From positions 62,001-126,000 of the forward strand of contig JACKQL020000014.1 of NCBI GenBank assembly GCA_018296165.2: DNA of 64,000 bases, given 5' to 3'. Each line of letters opens with the position of its first letter. Position 1 is the first letter of the stretch. The translations under genes and the position numbers were made by a program. The stretch comes from Termitomyces sp. T153. Lineage: Eukaryota > Basidiomycota > Agaricomycetes > Agaricales > Lyophyllaceae. Positions 34,020 through 45,057 of this stretch are shown piece after piece. A model generated the notes under the pieces. It was given only the letters and a program-made list of their open reading frames with translations, did no database searches and had not been told where the DNA came from.

Positions 34020-34480
34020 CCGTCACCTATTCCACAGGAAAACTGCAGCATGGCTATTGCCGTTTTGGGTGTGATCTATCGCTTTCCCTCGGTATCCTCT
34101 GGTAATGCGTCTTCGCTTTCGATCTACATCGCAAGGTATGCCTGGGAGTACAGTATAAAGATGTGTCTAGCTCCGCTAGAGTCTAGAACTACCCATCAAA
34201 CGAAGTTTTGTACTTCCTCGGGGCCAGGCGGGACCAGGTATATGATATGTATTGCCTACGTACAGATTTCGTCAAGCTATCAAAGTGTGTTGAGCAATAT
34301 GTACCAATCATTTCCATAGCGAGATAACGAAACCATCCCCCCTTCGGTATTATTTGCTACTCACAAAATGCCTAATATTTTATTCTGGTTACAAAGGCAA
34401 AGAGATTCCTCGCCCGCCGATTACATACTGTGAAGTGGAATATATGTACAGTCAATGCTGTATTGGAACTTGCACGGCTA
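34020..34480. other. Convergent 3' flanks of arrestin-like gene B and aspartic protease A
   Basis: No coding signal. The two genes end towards each other across about 460 bp. Confidence 0.4.
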
Positions 34481-36458
34481 TCAAGTAGTTACAGAAAGCT
34501 CAGGAGGCAAACGGGCAGAAATAGCTCGCTTGCGTCTGTCTGCGCTGCGCTTCCTTGCACGGAATATGAAAAAGAGGGTGGCTCCAGCCATGACTACTAC
34601 AAAAGCTATCGAAATCGCAATGTAGTACACCACTGGATGTATCCCACGGAGTTGTGGAACATGATTGGTCATGTTGTCTGTACCATTGAGGCGGACTTTG
34701 ATGAAGTCGTCATGAGCTGTTAAAAGTGTGATTATCGGCTTTACAAGAAGAAAACGATGCGACACTTGCCTTCAGTCGCGTTCGTTGTGGAAAGAAATTG
34801 AACGTACGGTGCATCCTTTTTCCGATTTGAGCCCGAGATAAAATCCCCATAATCCATCAAGACGTAAACATTGCGTACTAGGGTTGAAACATCAGCACGC
34901 CAAGTGATAGAAAATGAGTACGTCTTCGACGTACGAAAGGCCATTCCTAAGACCATATCATACGAAGGTTTGGCTCCTGTGTCGTACGTAAAGGGTTGAA
35001 ACTGATTTGTGATCAGCTTGATATTTGTGGAAGTGCCACGGGTTGGGAAGACGCACAGTGCCTATGCACAAAGGGTAGCCTTTTGAATCTACGACCGCAG
35101 ACATTCCGATAATCGTTGGATCGCTACGACTTATGGCTCAATCTCAAGCTTAAAAAGGAGTGATAGAGTACTTACAGTGTAACATCTAATGGGTGGATGG
35201 GATATGACTTGTTGTTGAATTTTAAGGTGATACTGACTTCTTGAGAACAAGGCAACAACCATATCTTTCCAACAGAATCAATGTCAACGAGTTGGGCACC
35301 AAGGAACCTCCCGTATATCTCAGCTGCAACTGAACTAAGGGCCGATACGATAAAAAGTTGAGGTACTCTGAAGAAGAAAGACTCAACATACCTTGGAACC
35401 TGAGGTAAGGAAAACCCAGTGTCAAGCACGACTGTGGCTTGTTCTTCGTTTTGGGTTGAATCAACTTCGGTGCGGATTACAATTGGCTTCCCGTCTGGCC
35501 CTATGAATCCGTTTTTGTCGAGGAGAACCTGAAAATGGAGGTCGGCAGCTATAGAATTGACGACTGGCAGTTTTGGTTGTTTCAGAATATCCTCAAAGCC
35601 AGAGATAACCTGGCCCACTGTCAGACTCCCACCATAAAAATCAGTGAGATCTATGATCCATAAAAACATCAGGATTGCTTTTGCAATGACAGGGAAGATC
35701 GGACCTCCAGAGCGTCCAAGAAGTACAGTAAGGTAATTAGGTGTTGTGAGGTTCTGCAGGAAGATACGATCCAATAGGGCAGCACCTGCAACAGTGGGGA
35801 TGGCTTGATATATCTTCGATCCGTCATTCGGCCCAAGTCCTATAATTCTTGTGTTGAGGTGACAGGGACAAGGTGAACTGCAATACTTACCTAGAATACC
35901 AGCGCCCGCCTTCTTAATATCGTCAGGAGAGACTTGTACTATCATCAAAAATTTGAGACCAGTTTCTAGAACAATATCTTGAGGTTTATACTCACAGAAT
36001 GCCTGATCTGGAATCATATACCCAGCAAATTCTATTTCTGCCGTCTTGATTCGCCCTCAATATGGAATCAGAGGAACGGTCAACATCAGATAAAAGGGGC
36101 TAGTACCAGTCACAGAATCATGAACATAATTGACACCGCCTTCAATATCATTGCTGTTGGGGACGTTACCGGCCATCCAAATATCCGAGCTTGTAGTCAA
36201 ATGATTATCCTCAGGTCTATGGAGAAACGTTACAATGACTCACCCACCCGTGTCAATCAGCAAAGTATAGTCATTCCTTCCGATTTCGATCACGGCGTAG
36301 TAGCTAATGTCTGCATTGTTGCTGAGTTCGGATAATCCAGGTGTTCGCCGCTGGTGTTGCGATCGTCGAGATCTCCTTTCCCCATGGACCTCCAGCTGAA
36401 GAGCACCAACAAAAGAGATTAGATACAGGGTGAGAAAATCGACATGAAGAATATGCAT
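34481..36458 (-). CDS. Membrane-anchored pepsin-like aspartic protease, copy A
   Basis: Secretory-pathway protease of the A1 family with a C-terminal anchor. A signal peptide (MHILHVDFLTLYLISFVGA) is followed by the first catalytic block, split by an intron and restored as DTGGSDIW. The flap-side and ILGLGPNDGS blocks follow, then the second catalytic block VVLDTGFSLPQVP, HPLD, CIGT and VLMDYGDF. Near the end is one transmembrane helix (VVYYIAISIAFVVVMAGATL) followed by a basic tail (RARKRSADRRKR). About ten exons; the first are 36458-36244, 36189-36107, 36037-35996 and 35938-35891. The last intron appears to start with GC (GCAAGT), giving a GC-AG intron near 34790-34735. Probably a plasma-membrane or vacuolar-route protease. 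It is divergent from its paralogue at 37929. Confidence 0.8.
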
Positions 36459-37928
36459 CAGACAAAGTTATTTCTCGCACGCAAAGACCTCGTTGCTCGC
36501 AGAGAAGGAAAAGTCAGGTGCGTGCAATGGGTTCTTATTCGTGCTTCATTTCAATGGAGGCTTGAGCCGGAGGATACTGGAAGCACGGGTCCAGATTTAC
36601 CGAATGTGTTTTGTCACGTCATTCACATCCACGGTCGGGCATGGATAGAAAAGGATAATTCCTGGCTATGTGTGAATCCTGGTCCGATGGGGACATTATG
36701 TGCGGTAGGCCAGTCACGACTACGAGGCTGTAGATACTGGTAATGTGCTATAAACAAAGCAACATGTTGTCAATGAATTCTGAAGTAGCATAGATAAGGA
36801 GCATGGATGATTTGAGTGTGGGTTGCGAGGCCATGCGGTCCTCCTGAAGGATTGTACAGAAAGTGAAACAAATTGCTAAGTGGAAGGTGAGATGTGTGAT
36901 CCAGCCGAGGGTTAGGAGTGACGCCTAAATGGAAGCATTTAAGCTGTAGGAGTAATAGAAGCACTCGAAGATGCTTTCTAGAGACCATGGGATTTTGTTG
37001 GCCCCTGATGGCGTATCCGAGTCTTTCCTGATGAGGATGTAGACGAAAGATCATTTTCATTACGAGCCTTCGGAGCAAAGAGACAACTCTGGAATAAACG
37101 GTGTGTTCAAGCTGTCCTAGAATATAAGATTTTGGAGGTCACATTGCAGCTGAAGCCAACTCTGAGAGCCTTTGCTTGTTGTTTTGGAACTGGAAGCAAC
37201 TAACCAACCAAAGTACCCGAGATTCGCGGCATCGTGTCAAAGAGAGAACACAAATACCCAATGAGATTACTCAATGAAAACTTTGACCACGTCAATGAAC
37301 TCAACTAACCAGAATGCATGTAGGCATCTTGGACGGCATATCGGAATGTGCGGTTGGATCCAAGTCACCCGAATCACTTTCAATGCAAGACAGACTCGAG
37401 CTGAACGAGGCCTTTGAAATATAGAGCCGATATTCCTTGAGGCCATCGGCGCAACCAGATCGAGTACTCAGGTTGGGCTATCTGTTGAGGATCTTTGCAG
37501 CGATAACCTTGAAACTTGAATGCTATACTGATATTGATAAGTAAAGTCCATGTTACAACTTGGCTACAACTTACACTGGCATAATGTTCTCGCAAATGTA
37601 TCTGGCCCTCGTCGTGGGTTTTTGTTCCAATTTGAACCGAGAAAGTGCTTCAATTGCAAAGATTGCAGGATCGCAACGAGATCGATAGAGGTCGCAGAAG
37701 AGTAAAGAAGGGAACGGTCACGGAAGTAAACGGCAACCGGGCGGCTTGATGGACATCAACTCGGATCAATGGTTTTCGTATACACAAGAAAACGACAAAC
37801 ATTGCCTCGTGTCAGAATCAATCAAATCAAGACTCTCGGCTCGCCATACAACAGCCAGCCTATTGCAGACACTCCTTTTTTCATTCATTTGCTTTCAGTA
37901 TCTATATAGTTTTCCTTATTGCTTCCCA
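36459..37928. other. Divergent promoter region between the two aspartic protease genes
   Basis: About 1.47 kb. Several minus-strand open frames (for example 36770-37078 and 37380-37595) have no domain and no splice-consistent extension. I see regulatory space only. Confidence 0.4.
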
Positions 37929-39786
37929 ATGCGCTCGATTATTCCTCTCGCTTTGCTTCTTACGACCTTTGACGCAACATATGGTATACGACTACCCTTT
38001 GAAGTCCGCACCGACACGCCTCCATCACATATCTCGCGCCGGTCCACCAATATTGGCGTAAAAAATCTTGGGAATGCACAGTATATCGGCAATGTGACCA
38101 TTGGAGGTGTTCAAGCACGGGTGCTCTTGGATACGGGAAGGTGAGTGTATTGTATTCAATACATTATTGTTCCACTCTCAAGCTAATTCTTAATGCAAGT
38201 TCCGACTTATGGGTAAACTTCCCAACTACACAACCAACCTCGACGGACTTGGGAAAGTCAATCAAGTTGTCATACGCTGTGGGTGCAGCGACTGGTGAGC
38301 TGCAAATGGTGGCTCGTCAATTGTGGATCGTGACTCAACGATATATCTAGGGAATGTCCATGCAGCTACAGTACAAATCGGCAACTATTCAGTGGACAAC
38401 CAAGCATTTCGTGAGACTCTCGTGTGCGTTGATTTTGCCTGTTCACTGAATCCCAAATAGTCCTTGTCGCAGATACCAGCAGCTTTTCAACCAATATCCA
38501 TGCGCAAGGATACGACGGCCTGTTAGGGCTTGGACCTAACAAGGGCAGCTTAATCTACAAGAAGCTCGACGGGGACACAGGCGACACAGTGCTCACACAC
38601 ATCTTTGAACAAGATACCTCCGCCGACGCCTACATCACCTTCCTCCTCGATCGGAAAAACGCGCCCTCCGAACCATTTACAGGACAGCTCACCATCTCTG
38701 AGCTCGTCGAGGGCTTTGAGAACATCACAAGTATGCCCAAGCTCGACGTGGACAAGGTCAACAAGCTTTTGAGCCAGGACCAGCACTGGCAAGCCATTAC
38801 AGATAAGGACGTTGGAATCATGGGCCCAGATGGTAACCCGATTCAGGTCGATTCCATCGTCCCCAGTGCACCGGACGATACATACGTCGCGGTGTTCGAT
38901 TCGGGCTTTACGTTCAACCAGGTCCCGAGGAAAGTGTCTGATGCGATTTATGGGCGTGTGCAAGGAGCTGTGTATGATGAGAAGAACGAGTATTGGACAA
39001 TCCCTTGTGGCCAATACCTAAATATTTCTATCTCGTTTGGTGGGGTTCATTACCCCGTACACCCACTTGATACGGTCGACGACAACTTCAACGTACAGGA
39101 TGCCTCTGGTAACCGGGTTTGCATTGGAGCTGTGAGTGTATCATTTTTTGGCTTTGTCGTCGCGCTCATCCCTATCGTCCTCCAGTTCCAACCCATCACC
39201 TCCGCCTTCAGTTTGCTTGGCCACTACGATATGATTCTGGGGATGAATTTTCGTAAGACCAAATTTAACCTAGGTCCTAGCCTCGCTAACAAGCCATGAC
39301 GCAGTTCGAAACGCCTATACCCTGCTCGACTTTGGTAGCTGGGCAGACGGTGCCGATGGTCAAAAACCGTACATCCAGCTTGCATCTGTCACAAACTCTG
39401 TGCAAGCACGTCAAGACTTCGTTACTGCGCGCTTGGGTGGCGTCGACACAATCAACGACTCGAAATGGGCGCTCCTCCCTACTTCCCAGATGCAAAGGTC
39501 CCCTATTTCTGCCGAGGAGAAAAAGAAAGCGTACGAAGAGAAAATCCTCAGTCGCTGGCCATACATCCTCGTCGGGTGTCTCGTAGGCTTACTCCTCATC
39601 GTCGGTTGCTGTATTTGGCGGTTCTGCTGCAGCGCCAAGGCCAAGGCGCGCAGGGCGAAAAAGAACAAGAAGGCCAGTCAATTGTTTGCAACAGAGCCTG
39701 AGAGCACCGCGTACTTGCCTCTTGAGTCACCGTATAAACACTCGGCAGGGCACTCGCAGAGTCAGTTCTCGCTAAATAAAGCATAA
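37929..39786 (+). CDS. Membrane-anchored pepsin-like aspartic protease, copy B
   Basis: A1-family protease with a C-terminal anchor. Six exons (37929-38140, 38200-38294, 38351-38410, 38461-39131, 39186-39252, 39305-39786) join to 1587 nt, 528 residues. Signal peptide MRSIIPLALLLTTFDATYG; first active-site motif DTGSSDLW, formed across an intron; GYDGLLGLGPN; second active-site motif AVFDSGFTFNQVP, with the DSG variant common in this family. Then YPVHPLD, MILGMNF and AYTLLDFGSW. A strong transmembrane helix near residue 450-467 (YILVGCLVGLLLIVGCCIW) follows, then a Lys/Arg-rich and Ser-rich tail. No separate propeptide is obvious beyond about 35 residues after the signal. Copy A keeps the same intron phases around the catalytic motifs, so this is an inverted, divergent gene duplication. 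Confidence 0.88.
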
Positions 39787-40115
39787 TATCATCACTCATA
39801 ATGAGTAATGAGATATCATGGGATCTTCCGGTTTCATCATCCATTCAAGTATGTATTGTTTCCATAGGCACGGACCGGTTGCAAGACTTTGAAAGCGACG
39901 CTCAGAACACATTACTATTCTCTCGCTGGACGATACTTAATCTGCACACGCACAGACATTCAATACAGCTAGCTGTGTTTCATAAAATATATGTACTTCA
40001 TCCATTTGAAAGAGATATTAATGCATGAGAGCAAATTAGGAAGGAGTCGTCAGAGGCTAGAAAATGACTACATAGTAAATCCAATGTATATGACCATATG
40101 CGGAGTGTGAAAGTA
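39787..40115. other. Convergent 3' flanks of aspartic protease B and heme oxygenase 1
   Basis: AT-rich untranslated DNA, no gene seen. Confidence 0.4.
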
Positions 40116-41221
40116 TTACTCAGATGTAGATGCTGTGAATTGGGAAAACCATTGTTGGACGGCAAGGAGTTTTTGGTAACCTCGATCTCCAGTAAATCCA
40201 CCCGTGATCAAAACAAAATGAGCGAGGCAGACTGCAGACGAATTCATTACTGATAGGAAGACGACCTTGACAAGAATGAGATATACGGACCAGCAGCAAT
40301 GACAGATATGATCTGGGATAAAGAAAATGTCTTCTCTTCCGAGGGCTGTTCAATAACGATGGAAATCTCTTTGGGCTCTTCGGCAAGGTCAGCGTTGATA
40401 GCACTAAAGAGCCCTGTGTTCAGATCAAATGCAGTGTTAGCTTCACGAACGACGGACGCTTGAAATTTATTGAGAAAGTTAGTTATTGCCGCCCCTAAAA
40501 TAGATACGATACATTCTTACCTTTCACGTCATCGCCCTGTTCGCCGGCTTTATTCATACCTTCTCTAAACCACTCTTTGATACGTTTCATCTCACCTTGC
40601 GTCGCTGGCTTTGTTGATTTCAGCTCTTTAAAGGCATAGAACGCCAGCCCTTCTCCTGATGCCTCATCAAGGCCATATGCTTTCCCGATTGTACGACGAA
40701 TTGTCTGGCCACCGCTGAGGTCACCCAAATAGCGTACATATGCATGCGCCAACAAAGGTGATGGATCAGGGGATTCTGCGAGCTCACGCACGCGATCGAC
40801 ATATGCATTCAGTGCAGGAGGGGTATCCTTGAGGAGTGCGAGGAATATCGGGTGGGTCTTCCATGATACCTCGGGGACATCGAGCAGATGAGCGATGTCG
40901 GCAGATAGTGGTGGCCCACGAGCGAGAAGTGTCGGGTTATATGTGGGCTCGAGTGCGGGATGTGTGGCGTGCTGCTCGAGGGCCTGCTCAAAAGCGCTGT
41001 GTGGCGAGTCAAGTCGAACAGTTGATGAAGATCTATGAGAACACGGATACTCACTTGTAGACATGCCAAAGCATCATAAGATACCTGATATACTCCTCCT
41101 TGGGTAGCCGCCCGCTGAGGAGGGCAACAGCACCCGGGCTGTTCTCCACTGTCTCATGGGCCTTGCGTGTACCTTCTCGTAGGAGAGTGGCGAGGGGAAG
41201 GGCCAGGTTAGGTGATGACAT
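40116..41221 (-). CDS. Heme oxygenase, copy 1 (membrane-anchored)
   Basis: Oxidises heme to biliverdin, CO and iron. Four exons (41221-41055, 40996-40521, 40458-40291, 40231-40116) join to 927 nt, 308 residues. The start MSSPNLALP is chosen because the neighbouring paralogue starts the same way; an ATG 36 bases upstream is in frame. His22 (RKAHETVENS) is in the place of the proximal heme ligand. The distal-helix signature reads YVRYLGDLSGGQ near residue 150, with the flexible double Gly. An acidic spacer (EEPKEISIVIEQPSEE) leads to a C-terminal hydrophobic anchor (IISVIAA, then VCLAHFVLITGGFTG) and a short tail, as in fungal ER-anchored heme oxygenases. All expected features are present, so it should be active. 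Confidence 0.9.
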
Positions 41222-41598
41222 GGTTGTAGAGGTAAGACTACCGTTAAACAAAGCCAATTGGTCTTGGCCCTAACAAATGTTCGGAGATATGATAGATCCA
41301 TAGGTGTGGTGGCTATTCACGGAAACTCAAATCAAATACATGTACGGCTCTTGCTGAGTCGATTCTCTTGACTCCTTTCGAATCACTGACCACCCGGCCC
41401 CGTGTTGGACTCTGGAGCCACATGCCAGAGACAATCAAAACTGGCCTGCTTGAACTTCATAACCCCCACGACTTGTGGATCCTCGGGTCCCGGGAAAATT
41501 GATTGCGATCCGGAGATCTTATCAGATATAACCTAATTCAGAACTCGAGTCTCGGTACACTATAGGAGTTTGTGCTCAAAAATGGGCTGGGACATCCT
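41222..41598. other. Spacer between the two heme oxygenase genes
   Basis: 377 bp; it acts as promoter of copy 1 and 3' flank of copy 2. No TATA box of clear position and no extra gene. Confidence 0.4.
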
Positions 41599-42614
41599 TC
41601 ATCGCCGGAGAGTCCACTCGTGGCTTGCGACCGTAGATGAACACCAAAAAAAGAGGCAGACTAGAGACATTGAACATTTTAGAAATATTCCGTTGGCAAT
41701 AACGACAGTATACGTACCTAAAGCGATGGCGGCAATGACCTGGTATGATTGATATGTTTTCATTTTCATTCCTTCATCGAGCTCAGCATTAATAGCATCG
41801 AAAAGTTCGATGTTAAGATCAAATGCAGTATTAGCTTCGCCAATAACAGATGCTTAAAAGTAAAAAATTAACACGCCAATCGCCGCCCTTCGAGAGGTCC
41901 TACTTACCTTTGACATCATTGCCTCGTTCTCCAGCCTTGTTCATGCCGTCTCTGAACCATTCCTTTATGTGTTTAAGCTCGCCTTGCATCCCTTTCTTTG
42001 TCGATTCGAGCTCTTTGAAGGTATAGAACGACAATCCTTCTCCCGATTTCCCGTCAAGGCCATAGGCTTTCACAATCGCGCGACGGACCGTCTGGCCACC
42101 ACTAAGATCACCCAAGTAACGTACGTACACGTGTCCTAATAATGGTGATGGATCCTGCGCCTCAGCGAGCTCACGTACACGATTAACATATGCCTTCAGT
42201 ACAAGAGGAGTATCTTTAAGAAGGGCAAGGTGTATCGGGTGGCTCTTCCATGATGCCTCAGGGACATCCAGCAGGTAGGCAATATCAGCAGATAATGATA
42301 GCGAGCGAGCGAGAACGGCTGGATTGTATATAGGTTCAAGCGTGGGATGTGTGGCGTGCTGCTCAAGGGCTGGCTCGAAGGTGCTGTATGTCATATTATC
42401 CATGCAAGTAAACAGGCTAATCAGGCAGATAGGAACCGGACACTCACCTGTAGATATGCCAGAGCATCATAAGGTATCTAATGTACTGGTCTTTGGGTAA
42501 CCGCCCGCTGACGAGGGCGATAGCTCCTAGGCTGTTTGCTACTGTCTTATGGGTCTTGAATGTCACTTTTTGTAGGATAGTAGCGAGAGGGAGAGTCAGG
42601 TCAGGTGTCGACAT
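41599..42614 (-). CDS. Heme oxygenase, copy 2 (tandem paralogue with altered tail)
   Basis: Tandem copy on the same strand. Four exons (42614-42448, 42383-41908, 41852-41718, 41660-41599) join to 840 nt, 279 residues. Exons 1 and 2 have exactly the same lengths as in copy 1 (167 and 476 nt). His22 is kept (FKTHKTVANS), but the conserved Glu after it is Lys-Thr-Val, and the first helix is less conserved. YVRYLGDLSGGQ is intact. Exon 3 is 33 nt shorter and lacks most of the acidic spacer. The last exon encodes VCLFFWCSSTVASHEWTLRR instead of the usual LAHFVLITGGFTG anchor. The catalytic core looks intact, but membrane anchoring is doubtful, so it may be soluble, specialised or decaying. Confidence 0.85.
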
Positions 42615-43670
42615 GTTGGTAAAGACAGGTGTTATTGCCGACGAGAGTTGCTATCTCCTTCGCTATTTAACTCGTGTGGAGTTCCTGTGAACCGCTTTGC
42701 TCAGTGACACGGAGCACGTTCCGGTTAGGCATTGCTCTCCAGTTTCAGCCGCTTCGATATCAATAGGTCTCGAATCTGTTCCAACTTTGATCTGTTCTAG
42801 CAAATAATTCCATATCAGGCTACAGCAACTCTTTGGGAAGGTTCAGGAAGACCTCGTCGTTGTCGGCGGATACTACCGCAAAAACTTCGGCTAGAACGGA
42901 CCGGGATGTCGTTCGTTGCGCCCCAACTACGATTGTTTGCCCTCACACGCTCACGCTCGCAGACCCATCAGTTCACCCTTCGTTCCAGTCCAACGCAATG
43001 AAGATGGTACTTCATGTGAACTCATTCACACATTCTCTCGAAAGATTCTTACCCATTGAGTTTCACAGCCAGAAAACTTACATTGGATCGCTTCACTCCT
43101 TTCAGCATCGCAGATCGCAATGCCGCAGACACATTCTCCCAAGATGGAATATAAGTTCTTTGTTTTTCCTTGCGGACAATCCGTTTTCTCGGTCCATCAA
43201 TACTGGAATTGTTTTCCAGCCGCATCCAAATGGCATCCGAAATTTGAAGATGACAGGAGCGGTGGTGGTTCCTGGCCTTCTATCAAGCTGATCTTGAGTG
43301 GTTTCTTGATGGTTTTCGGTCACTTCATCACCTAGAGTGAGTAGTTGTTACATAACTTCCATCTTGGAATAGCTTTGTTATGCTTGCCGTCACCAGAGAT
43401 ATCAGCAAATCTGTCAGGGCAGTTTCTCCTGCCGTGCGGCAGGTATTTCTCAAGCGTCAAGGCGCGGTAAGCCCACTTTCACCTTCGCTATTCGTGTCTG
43501 TCTCTTTGTTGTCTTCTTCCTCGGTCATTTCTAAAGCTGCACACCGCAGCTAGTTTTACGACTCACGGGTACCGTATTGCGGCTGCCGTAGCGCGGCCCA
43601 TGTCGGGTTTATAGGTGTCGGTAGTGCACACAACCTCATGACTTACTGGACAACCATCTCATTGCTCATG
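42615..43670. other. Upstream of heme oxygenase 2; possible gene relic, not recognised
   Basis: CpG-normal DNA with plus-strand open stretches (42833-43291, 43120-43335) that do not resemble any family I know and do not join cleanly by splicing. A frame from 43380 starts MLAVTRDISKSVRAVSPAV and runs into a possible donor at about 43467. It could be a degraded or lineage-specific gene. Confidence 0.3.
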
Positions 43671-43739
43671 GAGACGTCCAGGAATACTGCTACGCAGTAT
43701 TCCTGGACGTCTCGTATTCTCATCTACTGAATACGAGAC
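43671..43739. repeat. Perfect 20-bp-arm palindrome overlapping a second hairpin
   Basis: Arms 43671-43690 and 43694-43713 are perfect reverse complements (GAGACGTCCAGGAATACTGC and its complement) with a 3-nt TAC loop. A second hairpin with 11-nt perfect arms (43709-43719 and 43729-43739) overlaps the end of the first. About 55 bases downstream a degenerate copy of the sequence after the second hairpin appears (CATCTACTGCATACAAGACT). No coding is seen around it. Confidence 0.85.
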
Positions 43740-43842
43740 TTCAGGTATGTATAGATAGCATTCCTAAATACATCTACTGCATACAAGACTCCAGGCTCCC
43801 ATCAGCCGTGAACAACTGTAAGCGTCCATTCTTCTCTCGGAC

Positions 43843-44080
43843 TCAGTCAGTCCCTCCCTGTCTGCAATCTGCTGCAACAGGTTCTGGGCCCCGGCGCACA
43901 CTCATACACTGAAGATCAATTTGCTCAGACTTTGGTCCGTTTTCGAACGTCGCAGCAAAACAGCCCAAATCAAGTTTATTTCCCATCATCACAACCCATT
44001 CTTCTCCCGCGCTTGTCGATCTCGGCATCTACAACTATAATGAGTCCACGCACGATCTGACTTATTCGATCCAGGTACAT
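43843..44080 (+). other. Possible orphan exon
   Basis: The frame around 43911-44073 reads SSPALVDLGIYNYNESTHDL followed by TYSIQ, and ends exactly at a good donor (CAG|GTACAT). Codon choice looks like host coding, but I recognise no family and find no partner exon before the CpG-poor repeat block that starts near 44300. Confidence 0.25.
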
Positions 44081-44771
44081 ATGACCTCCTTCGCTGTCAG
44101 GCCCTCAATAATAATAAATTATGACAGCCCCTTTCGTAACGGTAGTCTCCTTGAGTTGCCCCTGTTTAGTTGATTGGTTGATGGCCGTGCTTGCCGGGAC
44201 GTGTACAATCATAGCTACCCGAGAAAATGAACATCTTTGGTTGGATCCCCATTGCGAGACCTCGGTTACGCCTTGCAACAGTCCACAGTATTCTCATAGC
44301 TACACAAGAGAATGATCATTTTATATAGGCTAAGCCCTGTATCATGAGATGCATTAAAACACAGATAAAATCAATGACGAGATCATTAATAAGAGAGATG
44401 AGGGCAATTAGAAAGCTGGAGAAAATTAGAGGTTGGACAGGAAACACTGTTGATGTTGACACACAATACAATCTAGTAGCTCAATTTATATGACTATGAA
44501 TTATCTATAAAATATGGGAAAAGTAAGACCAAACTGCAATAAGAAACAGTGGACCAGGACAAGTCTAAGAGTTACAAAACAATGAGGCAGAGAAAAGAAA
44601 GATGGATGCTGTTGGTGAGTGGTGAATATGAAGAGTTCATAACAAGATGGCATTTGTTGACACATCCTGGCAAGTGTGGCCATCAAACAACCAACTCAAA
44701 GAGGTCTAATGTTATGAAAGGGGCTGGAACACCTTCATATTCCTTCTGCAGTCCTTCTGTTTGTTGATACA

Positions 44772-45018
44772 TGTGAAAGGCTGTCTGAATACAGCCTCAC
44801 TATGACCCCAACTGACAAGATAAAACAACTGTGTTTGCTCATAGTTAGAATCATACTGTAATATACTGATCTTCTATGGCTCACCTTTGTTTGCTTGTAG
44901 TTAGGATGAGCAAACAAAAACAAGAAGTAAAACTTATGAGACTGGCAGTCATGTGTTTGTGCTGCCAGGTGTGAAACAATTGTGGAGTTCATTGTAAGTT
45001 GTCCTTGACAAGCTTACA
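44772..45018 (-). repeat. 3' LTR of the 5.5-kb chromovirus
   Basis: Plus-strand ends TGTGAAAGG and GCTTACA; 247 bp. It differs from the 5' LTR mainly by reciprocal TG/CA changes. Confidence 0.9.
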
Positions 45019-45032
45019 CCCCTTCCCCCTCT
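45019..45032 (-). other. Polypurine tract of the 5.5-kb chromovirus
   Basis: On the minus strand AGAGGGGGAAGGGG lies directly before the 3' LTR. This is where plus-strand DNA synthesis is primed in LTR elements, and it fixes both the orientation and the LTR boundary. Confidence 0.85.
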
Positions 45033-45057
45033 GAGAGCTAACCCACATGTGCTCAGC

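Noticed and set aside
36770..37595. Two minus-strand open frames in the aspartic protease spacer
   Set aside because: No recognised domain, no consistent splicing, and no similarity between them; the region is better read as promoter space.
44208..44320. Two similar 30-bp stretches (CATAGCTACCCGAGAAAATGA and CATAGCTACACAAGAGAATGA types)
   Set aside because: Too short and diverged to call a repeat family, with no TG...CA ends or target duplication.
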